Origin: Dehalococcoidia bacterium
GTDB taxonomy: Bacteria > Chloroflexota > Dehalococcoidia > SZUA-161
Direction: 5' to 3'
DNA: 22,939 nt
Assembly: GCA_014859215.1 (NCBI GenBank)
Contig: JACUUS010000290.1
Coordinates: 1 to 22,939, forward strand
Shown: positions 1-6,561 of the stretch, in pieces
Numbering within the stretch: position 1 is the stretch's first letter
How the letters are laid out: each line of letters starts with the position of its first letter
The notes under the pieces: generated by a model
The model's input: only the letters and a program-made list of their open reading frames with translations
Told to the model about the DNA's origin: nothing
Databases searched by the model: none
Position numbers and translations under genes: made by a program

Positions 1-637
1 ACAGGTGTTCGAGATTACCGGCCCCGCCGCTGGCTATGACCGGCACCGTCACTGCTTCACTGACTGCCCGGGTCAGCTCCAGATCATACCCGTTGAGGCG
101 TCCGTCCTCGTCCCAGCTGGTCAGCAGTATCTCCCCGGCGCCGCGCTGGACAACCTCCCTGGCCCAACTCAGGGCGTCCACAGAGGTTGTTCTGCGGCCG
201 CCGTGGGTGCAAACAAGCCATCCCGGCCGGTCCGCGTCCCGTCTGGCATCTACGGCTACTACCATGCACTGCGAGCCGAACCTGCGCGCTCCCTCGCTGA
301 TGAGGCCGGGATTGCGTACCGCCTCTGTGTTGATTGCGGTCTTGTCTGCGCCCGCCTCCAGCATACGCTTCATATCGTCGATGCTGCGCAGGCCGCCGCC
401 CACGGTGAGCGGGATGAAGACCTTCTCCGAGACCTGTTCTACTACTTCAGCCATAGTCTCGCGCCCTTCGGGGGTGGCCCCGATGTCAAGGAATACGAGC
501 TCATCGGCACCCTGCTCGTAGTAGAATGCGGCGAGCTCCACCGGATCACCGGCGTCGCGCAGGTCGGAAAAGCTGGTGCCTTTGACCACGCGCCCTCCGG
601 TCACGTCGAGGCACGGAATTATTCTCCTGGTCAGCAA
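1..637 (-). CDS. hisF: Imidazole glycerol phosphate synthase cyclase subunit HisF (3' end beyond window)
   Basis: HisF is the (beta/alpha)8-barrel cyclase that takes ammonia from HisH and converts PRFAR to imidazole glycerol phosphate and AICAR in histidine synthesis. The reverse strand reads MLTRRIIPCLDVTGGRVVKG at the N-terminus, with the catalytic Asp in CLDV (residue 11). It continues through FLDIGATPEGR, LTVGGGLRS and VVVADARRD (second catalytic Asp region) to IASGGAGN near the window edge. About 212 of the usual ~250 residues are present and the C-terminus lies outside. I chose a TTG start at 637; it overlaps the hisH stop (633-631) by 7 nt, which implies translational coupling. It is intact as far as seen, and the family call is firm. 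Confidence 0.95.
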   Translation of the reverse strand, partial: MLTRRIIPCLDVTGGRVVKGTSFSDLRDAGDPVELAAFYYEQGADELVFLDIGATPEGRETMAEVVEQVSEKVFIPLTVGGGLRSIDDMKRMLEAGADKTAINTEAVRNPGLISEGARRFGSQCMVVAVDARRDADRPGWLVCTHGGRRTTSVDALSWAREVVQRGAGEILLTSWDEDGRLNGYDLELTRAVSEAVTVPVIASGGAGNLEHL

Positions 638-1281
638 CTGTCCCCCTGCGTACGCGCAGGCGCTCTGGCTGCTTTCTCGCCTGCCAGCCTGAGGAAGTTC
701 GCATACATCCTGAGGCCGGTCTGGCCGCTCTTCTCAGGATGGAACTGGGTGGCGATTATGCTGTCGCGTACTATCATGCTGCAAAAGGACAAGCCGTACT
801 CGGTCGTCCCCGCGACAATATCGTTGTTCGCGGGGGCCGGGTAATAGCTGTGGACGAAGTAGAAATTCGAGTTGTCTGGGATACCCTCGAACATGGGATG
901 GTCGATTTTTTTCTGGACCTGGTTCCAGCCCATGTGCGGCACCTTCCGTCCCTCCGGGAGCCGCCGTACGGAACCTGGAACAATGTTCAGGCATTCGTTG
1001 ATCCCGTCCTCTTCGGTGTAAGAGAAAAGGACCTGCATGCCGACGCAGATCGCCATTAGCGGCAGCCGGGCAATGACTGCCTGGCGGATTGCCGTGTCGA
1101 GGCCGGTGTTGCTGAGACTGCGCATAGTGTCGGCGGCGGCGCCGACTCCCGGAAATATGATCGCGCGGGCCTTGAGCACCTCCGCGGGGTCTCTGGTGAC
1201 GAGCGGCATGCAGCCCAGGCTGAGCAGAGCATTAGAAACGCTGCGGATGTTTCCGGCCCCGTAGTCAATTACCGCGATCAT
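631..1281 (-). CDS. hisH: Imidazole glycerol phosphate synthase glutaminase subunit HisH
   Basis: HisH is the class I glutamine amidotransferase subunit that supplies ammonia to HisF. The 216-residue protein begins MIAVIDYGAGNIRSV. It carries the nucleophile Cys79 in MAICVGMQVLF and the His181/Glu183 pair in TQFHPEKSG, giving a complete triad. The usual oxyanion-region GICLG motif reads AICVG here. An upstream in-frame TTG at 1305 exists, but ATG 1281 is preferred: it has GGAG seven bases upstream and gives the normal family N-terminus. It is the first gene of a hisH-hisF transcript with its own consensus promoter (1326-1354), so the pair need not depend on an upstream his gene. Confidence 0.95.
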   Translation of the reverse strand: MIAVIDYGAGNIRSVSNALLSLGCMPLVTRDPAEVLKARAIIFPGVGAAADTMRSLSNTGLDTAIRQAVIARLPLMAICVGMQVLFSYTEEDGINECLNIVPGSVRRLPEGRKVPHMGWNQVQKKIDHPMFEGIPDNSNFYFVHSYYPAPANNDIVAGTTEYGLSFCSMIVRDSIIATQFHPEKSGQTGLRMYANFLRLAGEKAARAPARTQGDSC

Positions 1282-1294
1282 CGGTGCGCTCCGG

Positions 1295-1327
1295 ATGGAC
1301 GGCAAAAGGTTGCCGTTTGCCGTCCAT
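1295..1327. repeat. 12-bp perfect inverted repeat over hisH transcription start (candidate operator)
   Basis: ATGGACGGCAAA (1295-1306) and TTTGCCGTCCAT (1316-1327) are perfect reverse complements around a 9-nt spacer. The right arm overlaps two bases of the hisH -10 box and the predicted start site (~1319). A transcript starting there would lack most of one arm, so a DNA operator is more likely than an RNA hairpin. No known regulator consensus is recognised. Confidence 0.6.
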
Positions 1328-1354
1328 TATACAGGCCTCCGGGAACAGTGTCAA
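1326..1354 (-). promoter_or_regulatory. Consensus sigma70-type promoter of hisH-hisF
   Basis: On the minus strand TTGACA (1354-1349) and TATAAT (1331-1326) both match consensus perfectly, with a 17-bp spacer. The predicted start is near 1319, about 38 nt before the hisH ATG. Confidence 0.8.
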
Positions 1355-1420
1355 TTGCGGCTGGAATACTGCTCCTTCTCGTCATCCGCCCCGGCTTTCT
1401 CAGCTACCAAAACAACCTTA

Positions 1421-1429
1421 TGTTATACT
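1421..1429 (+). promoter_or_regulatory. Extended -10 promoter for the structured leader and ligD-PE
   Basis: TGtTATACT is an extended -10 element (5/6 to TATAAT plus the TG motif). No good -35 is visible. The predicted start is near 1436, just before the first helix of the folded leader. Confidence 0.45.
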
Positions 1430-1435
1430 AGCAGT

Positions 1436-1548
1436 GGCAGGTCTTCATGGCAACAAGCGGAGTTCCCAAGTGCAGGCCCACTCTCCTCTTTCACTGCCCG
1501 CAACCGTGAATTCCCTGTCGGACAGGTCAGATGCGAAGCCTGGTTTTT
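1436..1548 (+). promoter_or_regulatory. Structured RNA leader, cobalamin-riboswitch-like
   Basis: A closing helix pairs CAGG-CTTC (1438-1446, bulged T at 1442) with GAAGCCTG (1535-1542). Inside it lie three hairpins. The first is GGAG (1459-1462) with CTCC (1483-1486), stacked on AGTG (1469-1472) with CACT (1479-1482). The second is TTCAC (1490-1494) with GTGAA (1506-1510). The third is CCTGTC (1514-1519) with GACAGG (1521-1526). The second loop reads TGCCCGCAACC, matching the conserved CCCGCAAC core of cobalamin aptamers, and the 5' GGCAGGT also fits that family. The GGGAA-CCGGTG segment is not clearly present. A T5 run follows at 1544-1548. The element sits 75 nt upstream of the phosphoesterase gene. 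Structured RNA is likely; the ligand class is tentative. Confidence 0.5.
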
Positions 1549-1623
1549 CTGTTCTTCGGGCCGTGAAATTGCGGCGAGTCCTTGTGCAGGGCCAGACAGA
1601 AGGGTGGATGTCAGGAGGGGGAT

Positions 1624-2091
1624 ATGAGTCTTGAAGAGTATAAGGCCAAGCGTGATTTCGGGAAGACTCCGGAGCCGGCGGGAAAGACTGTCGGTGGTGA
1701 GGGCGCTCGTTTCGTTGTGCAGCGGCACCAGGCGAGCCACCTTCACTTCGATTTCAGGCTGGAGGTGGACGGCGTCCTCAAAAGCTGGGCGGTCCCCAAA
1801 GGCCCCCCGCTCGATCCGGGAATCAGGCGGCTCGCGGTCCAGGTCGAAGACCATCCTGTGGACTACATAGACTTCGCCGGGGAGATACCCGAGGGCGAAT
1901 ACGGCGCCGGGACAGTGGAGATATGGGACCGGGGAACATACGAGCTTCAGAAACGAGAGAGTGACAGGTTCGAATTCTCTCTACGAGGGGACCGGCTTTC
2001 AGGGGACTACGCGCTGGTCCACACCAGGGACAAGAACTGGATCCTGCTCAAGCGGAGCCCAAAGCCTCAGGTGACCTGGAGGAAGTCCTGA
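1624..2091 (+). CDS. Stand-alone LigD-type 3'-phosphoesterase
   Basis: This 155-residue protein matches the 3'-phosphoesterase module of bacterial NHEJ ligase LigD, which trims 3'-phosphates and terminal ribonucleotides from DNA ends using Mn2+. The predicted active-site residues are all present: His35, His41, Asp43 and Arg45 in RHQASHLHFDFRLE, and His77 in EDHP. The spacing (0/+6/+8/+10/+42) equals that of H42, H48, D50, R52 and H84 in Pseudomonas LigD. No ligase, polymerase or Ku domain is attached or nearby, so it is the free-standing form. ATG 1624 is chosen for the AGGAGGGGG Shine-Dalgarno just upstream. A leader of about 190 nt with a folded element precedes it. Its partner in repair is unknown from this window. 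Confidence 0.9.
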   Translation: MSLEEYKAKRDFGKTPEPAGKTVGGEGARFVVQRHQASHLHFDFRLEVDGVLKSWAVPKGPPLDPGIRRLAVQVEDHPVDYIDFAGEIPEGEYGAGTVEIWDRGTYELQKRESDRFEFSLRGDRLSGDYALVHTRDKNWILLKRSPKPQVTWRKS

Positions 2092-2154
2092 CCTTGATCC
2101 CTTTTCAAGACGCGCATGGTTCCGGAATCTGGAGGCCATAAATCGCTTTCTCGA

Positions 2155-3012
2155 TCAAATATAAGTGGAGATAGCCAGAACGCCGGGGCCGCAGTGGACC
2201 CCCATGCCGGGTGTGAACTCCGAAAAGTAAAGCTCCTCGCAGGAAAACCTCGAGCTCATCTCTTCCTTTAGCTTTCTTGCTTCTTCCAGTTCGTCGGCGT
2301 GATGGACCATGACGCGAATGGGGCGGCCGTTTGCCCTGTCTTCAATCAATTTGAGCATTGTCTCCACAGCTTTCCTCTGTGTCCGCGGGCGTGCGGCCGG
2401 CGTCGTTTCGCCGACGGACGTTGTGTGTTCAACTACGGGCTTGACATTCAGCAAATTGCCGGCCCAGGCGGCGGCCCGAGCGATCCGTCCTGTCCGGGCA
2501 AGGTACCAGAGTGTGTCCAGCATGGCCACGAGCCCCACCCTGGGGATGGTCTCCTGAGCTATCCGGACCACCTCTGAAGCGTCGCAGCCTCTTGCGGCGG
2601 CACGCGCCGCTTCGAGTACGACGAAACCCAGGGCCCCGGCCACAGCCCGGCTGTCGATAACTTCAATGCGGGTATCGGGGATAGTCTCCCTGGCCAGTTC
2701 ACGCCCCAGGCATGCTATCTCGAATATCTTGCTCTGGAGGCTCGTCAGGACTATACACACGATCCCCTCCGCTTCTGCGCTTGCCTCACGATATGCCTCG
2801 AGAAAACTACCTGCGGAAGGCGTGGAGGTAGTAGGCAGGTCCTGTCTCTTTCTCATAATCCGGTATATCTCACCGGGTGTGATATCTACGCCGTCGAAGT
2901 ATGTCTTCTCCCTGTAGATTATTGGCAATGGCACCAAACGTATTCCGTATTCTTTGACAAGTTCCGGAGGCAGGCAACAGGTGCTGTCGGTCAGGATTGC
3001 CGTCTTCTTCAT
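2155..3012 (-). CDS. DegV family fatty-acid-binding protein
   Basis: DegV (FakB-type) proteins bind a single fatty acid; in Firmicutes they present it to the FakA kinase for phosphorylation. The 285-residue length is typical. Family motifs are the N-terminal ILTDSTCCLP (residues 6-15), TTSTPSAGSFLEAY (61-74), a central VIDSRAVAGALGFVV segment, and a C-terminal HCGPGVLAI. ATG 3012 has AGGAGA six bases upstream. The next gene upstream on the same strand is the RDD protein, 158 nt away, so they may or may not be co-transcribed. No FakA-like kinase is in the window, so a role in fatty acid activation is inference from family. Confidence 0.92.
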   Translation of the reverse strand: MKKTAILTDSTCCLPPELVKEYGIRLVPLPIIYREKTYFDGVDITPGEIYRIMRKRQDLPTTSTPSAGSFLEAYREASAEAEGIVCIVLTSLQSKIFEIACLGRELARETIPDTRIEVIDSRAVAGALGFVVLEAARAAARGCDASEVVRIAQETIPRVGLVAMLDTLWYLARTGRIARAAAWAGNLLNVKPVVEHTTSVGETTPAARPRTQRKAVETMLKLIEDRANGRPIRVMVHHADELEEARKLKEEMSSRFSCEELYFSEFTPGMGVHCGPGVLAISTYI

Positions 3013-3170
3013 TTAGTTCTCCTGCGAGATCAATAGGCGAACTGTGGGTTTGTCGTATTCTAGCATATCCGGGCCTTTTTTGGCGCGGTTAATGAGCGGT
3101 CGCGGAGCTCTTTTCGTGCCTCCAGGCAATAAAACACGGAGGCAAGGGGATCTTAGGCCGTCGTTCCGGT

Positions 3171-3545
3171 TCAGCTTCTTACGTGGACGACATAGGTTTG
3201 GGCGATCTTGTCGTGGAGACCCTGCTTCCTGCTGTCGAAGGCCACGATGAAGAATCCTATGCCGAGAGTCAAGAAATTCACGATGTAACCGAGGTAGCGC
3301 AAGAGCGATGTTCGAAGGTCAACCGGTTTCCCGTCCACCCGGACCACCTGGACATTCGTGGCCATCTGGCCGAGTGTCTGGCCGCGCCACGTCCATAGCC
3401 CCAGGAAATAGAGTACATTGATGATTCCCCAGCTGATTATTGAAAGCAACAGGACGTCAATGAGAAATGCAAGCGTTCTGATCCAGAAGCCGGCGTATTC
3501 CGGATTGGAGGGTCTTTCAGGACGTTCAATCGACTCCGTACCCAT
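3171..3545 (-). CDS. RDD family membrane protein
   Basis: This short integral membrane protein (124 aa) belongs to the RDD family. Arg and Asp occur in the first hydrophobic segment (WIRTLAFLIDVLLLSI, about residues 22-37). A second segment spans about residues 38-52, then comes the conserved GQTLGQMATNVQVV region (55-68), and a third segment spans about residues 87-103. The C-terminal SRKQGLHDKIAQTYVV is also typical. RDD proteins are small membrane proteins of mostly unknown function, some implicated in ion transport. ATG 3545 has GGAGA upstream. An extended -10 promoter lies about 130 nt upstream. Confidence 0.85.
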   Translation of the reverse strand: MGTESIERPERPSNPEYAGFWIRTLAFLIDVLLLSIISWGIINVLYFLGLWTWRGQTLGQMATNVQVVRVDGKPVDLRTSLLRYLGYIVNFLTLGIGFFIVAFDSRKQGLHDKIAQTYVVHVRS

Positions 3546-3673
3546 TTTCGAGTCTCCTTTCCGTGTCGGAATCTGAACGCGCCTATACGGGCGACCTCAG
3601 ACTGCTTCTTCAACCATGATAGACTGGTACACATAGACGGACAACTGGATGCATCGTGAGCAAGCCTTGAGAA

Positions 3674-3682
3674 ATTATAACA
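3674..3682 (-). promoter_or_regulatory. Extended -10 promoter for the RDD gene
   Basis: The minus strand reads TGtTATAAT, a perfect -10 hexamer with the extended TG. No convincing -35 is seen. The predicted start (~3667) gives a leader of about 120 nt before the RDD start codon. Confidence 0.4.
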
Positions 3683-3705
3683 TTTCCACCGGGTATGCCG
3701 TTCGA

Positions 3706-3714
3706 TGGTAGAAT
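3706..3714 (+). promoter_or_regulatory. Extended -10 promoter for the aldehyde dehydrogenase gene
   Basis: TGgTAGAAT is an extended -10 (5/6 hexamer), with predicted start near 3721 and a leader of about 33 nt to ATG 3754. It lies back to back with the opposing promoter at 3674-3682. Confidence 0.35.
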
Positions 3715-3753
3715 GAACCGAGAGATAACGGAGGCATTGTACTGAGGTGAACC

Positions 3754-5118
3754 ATGGCTATCAAAAGCGTGAATCCGGCAACCGGCGAGGTAGTGAAAGA
3801 GTACGATTGTCTGAATGCAGGGCAAATAGAGGACCTTATTGAGAGGTCCGGGCGGGCCTTCGCAGCCTGGAGAGAATCGGATATGGGCGAACGGACCGAG
3901 CTTCTAAGGAGAGCCGCACGCATCCTGCGTGAGGGCTGCCGCGACTATGCCCGCTTGATGGCAGTGGAGATGGGCAAGCCGGTTGCCGCGGGCAGGGCGG
4001 AAATCGAGAAATGCGCCTGGGCGTGCGAATACTACGCCGATAATGCCGCCCGTTTCCTTGAGAGGGAGACCGTCGAAACTGAAGCGAGCAGCAGCTATGT
4101 TCGCTTTCAGCCTCTCGGCGTCATCCTGGCGGTGATGCCCTGGAATTTCCCTTTCTGGCAGGTATTCCGCTTCGCGGCGCCGGCTGTTATGGCCGGCAAT
4201 TGCGCTCTGCTGAAGCATTCCTCAAACGTACCCGGCTGCGCAATCGAAATCGAGGCTGTCTTCCGCCGGGCGGGGTTTCCGGAAGGGGTATTCGCCACCC
4301 TGCTCGCCGGTAGCGACGCGGTGGCAGGGATAATCAGGCACCAACGGGTCCGGGGCGTTACACTTACAGGCGGTACGCCCGCGGGGAGCGCAGTTGCAGC
4401 AGAAGCCGGTAAGATGATCAAGAAAACGGTACTGGAGTTGGGCGGCAATGATCCTTACATTGTCCTTGAAGATGCCGACCTGGAGATCGCGGTCAACGCC
4501 TGTGCCGGTGGACGCCTTGCCAATACCGGCCAGAGCTGTATTGCACCCAAGCGCCTCATTGTTGTCCAGCCCCGGGTTGAGTCTTTTCTTGAGCTGCTGG
4601 TACCGCGTATGTCCCGCCAGAGGTTGGGCGATCCCCTTGATGAGACTACCACAGTAGGGCCACTGGCCCGCCTTGATATCCGGGATGAGCTGCACCGTCA
4701 GGTAACGGAAAGCATCGAGAAGGGCGCGCGGCGTCTGTTGGGGGGAAATATTCCCGGGGGCCACGGCGCCTTCTACCCGCCGACAGTGCTCACCGATGTC
4801 AGGAAGGGCATGCCCGCCTTTGACGAAGAGCTGTTCGGCCCGGTTGCCGCTGTGGTCCCGGTCCGGGACGAGGAAGAGGCTGTAGCAGCCGCCAACGATT
4901 CGAGGTTTGGACTCGGTGCCGGTATCTTCACGCGTGATGCAGCGAGGGCGGAACGAATTGCCGGCAATCTCGATGCGGGGATATGCTTCGTCAATGACTG
5001 TGTGAGGTCGGACCCCAGATTGCCTTTCGGCGGCGTGAAGGACAGCGGCTACGGCCGCGAGCTTTCGCACTACGGCATCAGGGAATTCGTGAATATCAAG
5101 GCGGTCGTAATCAGGTAG
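3754..5118 (+). CDS. NAD(P)-dependent succinate-semialdehyde-type aldehyde dehydrogenase
   Basis: This is an aldehyde dehydrogenase of 454 residues, the length of the YneI/Sad group that oxidises succinate semialdehyde to succinate. Visible residues are the oxyanion Asn131 (PWNFPFW), cofactor-binding Lys154 (LLKHSSNVP), general base Glu228 (LELGGNDP) and nucleophile Cys262 (NTGQSCIAPKR). The start INPATGE-like VNPATGEVVKEY and the end LPFGGVKDSGYGRELSHYGIREFVN are typical of the semialdehyde group. The nucleotide loop reads LTGGTPAG rather than the usual FTGST. The ATG is preceded closely by GAGGTG. It is co-transcribed with the small zinc-ribbon gene 23 nt downstream. Substrate is inferred from family; other semialdehydes are possible. 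Confidence 0.9.
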   Translation: MAIKSVNPATGEVVKEYDCLNAGQIEDLIERSGRAFAAWRESDMGERTELLRRAARILREGCRDYARLMAVEMGKPVAAGRAEIEKCAWACEYYADNAARFLERETVETEASSSYVRFQPLGVILAVMPWNFPFWQVFRFAAPAVMAGNCALLKHSSNVPGCAIEIEAVFRRAGFPEGVFATLLAGSDAVAGIIRHQRVRGVTLTGGTPAGSAVAAEAGKMIKKTVLELGGNDPYIVLEDADLEIAVNACAGGRLANTGQSCIAPKRLIVVQPRVESFLELLVPRMSRQRLGDPLDETTTVGPLARLDIRDELHRQVTESIEKGARRLLGGNIPGGHGAFYPPTVLTDVRKGMPAFDEELFGPVAAVVPVRDEEEAVAAANDSRFGLGAGIFTRDAARAERIAGNLDAGICFVNDCVRSDPRLPFGGVKDSGYGRELSHYGIREFVNIKAVVIR

Positions 5119-5141
5119 GAGGACTGGCGGGAGGAGCGACA

Positions 5142-5486
5142 ATGGACTTCGAGAAACCAACACGGCGGGACGTGATAAGGAGCGTAGCCTTCAGCATTCT
5201 ATTTTCGCTGTTGACAGCGATCAGCGGCGTGTTCCTGGTCCGCTATTCATGGCCCGCTGGATTGATTATCTGGGGGGTGGCTTCCCTGGCAGGCATGCTT
5301 TTCCTGGTCAGGTGGCATGCCGGCCGGTTTGGCTACCGCTGCCGGGAGTGCGAATATGATTTCGAAATCTCGACATTCACAGATCTCATCAGCTTTCAGG
5401 GCCCGGGGGATGGAGGCTGGAAGTACCTTAAATGCCCCCGGTGCGGTCGCCGGTCGCGCGCAATCGTATTGAAGAAAGTCAGGTGA
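5142..5486 (+). CDS. Small membrane protein with C-terminal zinc ribbon (function unknown)
   Basis: This 114-residue protein is not assigned to a named family. A short cytosolic N-terminus is followed by two hydrophobic segments (about residues 14-32 and 37-55, the latter WPAGLIIWGVASLAGMLFLV). A soluble tail then carries two Cys-x2-Cys knuckles (YRCREC and LKCPRCG) separated by about 30 residues, the pattern of a zinc ribbon. ATG 5142 has GGAGGAG upstream. It follows the aldehyde dehydrogenase by 23 nt and probably shares its transcript. It is most likely a metal-binding membrane accessory protein; any tie to aldehyde metabolism is only positional. Confidence 0.75.
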   Translation: MDFEKPTRRDVIRSVAFSILFSLLTAISGVFLVRYSWPAGLIIWGVASLAGMLFLVRWHAGRFGYRCRECEYDFEISTFTDLISFQGPGDGGWKYLKCPRCGRRSRAIVLKKVR

Positions 5487-5588
5487 GTGTGCGCGCCATG
5501 AACTGCGGCTGCCATTCATCCGCCCTGTCCACACCTTCTTGAAGCATCCGCGTCCACATGCTTCCCGGTAGGAAAATGTTATGAATTC

Positions 5589-5616
5589 TTCATATTTCTT
5601 GAGCCAATTATATAAT
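5589..5616 (+). promoter_or_regulatory. Candidate promoter for the response regulator gene at 5748
   Basis: TTCATA (5589-5594, 4/6) and a perfect TATAAT (5611-5616) are separated by 16 bp in a distinctly AT-rich stretch (about 5575-5660). The transcript would carry a leader of about 125 nt containing the inverted repeats at 5642-5675. Confidence 0.4.
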
Positions 5617-5641
5617 TTTTTGATTGTTTTTAAGTACTATT

Positions 5642-5675
5642 TAGGTATTTCCTAGCATCCTCCTAAGTATAGGAG
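5642..5675. repeat. Two short inverted repeats built on the same TAGG/CCTA half-site
   Basis: TAGG-tattt-CCTA (5642-5654) is followed six bases later by CTCCTA-agta-TAGGAG (5660-5675). Both share the CCTA/TAGG half-site. They lie between the AT-rich promoter candidate and the response regulator gene and could be operator sites or leader hairpins. Confidence 0.4.
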
Positions 5676-5747
5676 AATAAATCTGTACCAGCGGTCTACA
5701 GGGCGCCGCGTGATCTTGTATCGGCCGCTGAGCGAGAGGGGGTCGTT

Positions 5748-6452
5748 ATGAAGGTACTCCTGATCAATGGTACCGAGGATGTATTCAGGAATGTGTCGTT
5801 CAGTCTACAGTTGCGGTGGCCGGACTGCCGGGTGGCCACGCATGTCAACGGGTTCGACGGCCCGGAGTTGGTGAAAACAGAGTCGCCTGAACTCGTGATA
5901 GTGGATGTCTCCTCGACCGAGACGGACGGGCTTCGATTCGTTGAAAGAATCCGCGCTGTTTCAGAAATACCCATTATCATGCTGGTTAACAAAGAGAGCC
6001 AGACGTTGATGGTGGCGGGTCTTGAAATTGGCGCGGATGACTATGTAATCAAGCCGGTCAACCCCGTGGAGCTGCTGGCCAAGGTCGTGGCGCTGCTGCG
6101 CCGGATCCAGGGAACGGGAAACAGGCGGAACCAGGAAGCGCTCACTCTTGGCAGCCTGATGCTCAATCTCACTACACGTGAGGTCTCGATCCAGGGCGAG
6201 CGAGTAAGGCTTACGCCTATTGAGTATAGTCTGCTCACCCACCTGGCGAGAAACGAGGGCAAGGTGCTCACGCACTCGACTTTGCTTGAAAAGGTCTGGG
6301 GCCCTGATTTCGATGATCCGAGCTTCGTGAAGAAGTATATCTACCGTCTTCGTTCGAAGCTGGGAGACGATGCCCGTGATCCCAGAATACTGCTGAGCGA
6401 GCGTGGGGTTGGGTACCGGTTTATCAGGCCGATTGATGATGTGGCCGGATAG
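5748..6452 (+). CDS. OmpR-type response regulator with atypical receiver
   Basis: This 234-residue regulator has an N-terminal receiver (about 1-118) and a C-terminal winged-helix DNA-binding domain (about 130-228, with LTPIEYSLLTHLARN, WG, IYRLRSKLGDD and GVGYRF). The phosphoacceptor Asp53 (VIVDVSST) and Lys102 (YVIKPVNP) are present. However, the acidic pair that binds Mg2+ is missing (LLINGTED in place of the usual VDDD-type sequence), and the switch Thr/Ser position is Val80 (IIMLVN). Phosphorylation may be weak or dispensable. No histidine kinase adjoins it; the next gene is another degraded regulator. It is preceded by a long AT-rich upstream region. The start has GAGGGGG a few bases upstream. 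Confidence 0.9.
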   Translation: MKVLLINGTEDVFRNVSFSLQLRWPDCRVATHVNGFDGPELVKTESPELVIVDVSSTETDGLRFVERIRAVSEIPIIMLVNKESQTLMVAGLEIGADDYVIKPVNPVELLAKVVALLRRIQGTGNRRNQEALTLGSLMLNLTTREVSIQGERVRLTPIEYSLLTHLARNEGKVLTHSTLLEKVWGPDFDDPSFVKKYIYRLRSKLGDDARDPRILLSERGVGYRFIRPIDDVAG

Positions 6453-6470
6453 CTCCATACCGGAGCTTTT
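6451..6470 (+). terminator. Possible weak rho-independent terminator after the first regulator
   Basis: AGCTCC (6451-6456) pairs with GGAGCT (6462-6467) around a 5-nt loop. A short T-run (TTTT, 6467-6470) begins in the last stem base, and the stem starts at the stop codon. A 10-bp perfect palindrome CGTCCGGACG (6471-6480) follows directly. The T-tract is short, so termination may be partial. Confidence 0.4.
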
Positions 6471-6561
6471 CGTCCGGACGAGCCGGCCGGGGCAATGGCA
6501 GCTTCCTTGTGGACCGAAATAGGAGCGGTTCGGGAATATCGATACAGAAAGGACCAGACGT

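Noticed and set aside
5..844. 279-codon plus-strand open frame
   Set aside because: It lies antisense to hisF and hisH, whose family motifs are clear; the translation has no family character.
4222..5163. 313-codon minus-strand open frame
   Set aside because: It is antisense to the aldehyde dehydrogenase, with no start signal or recognisable domain.
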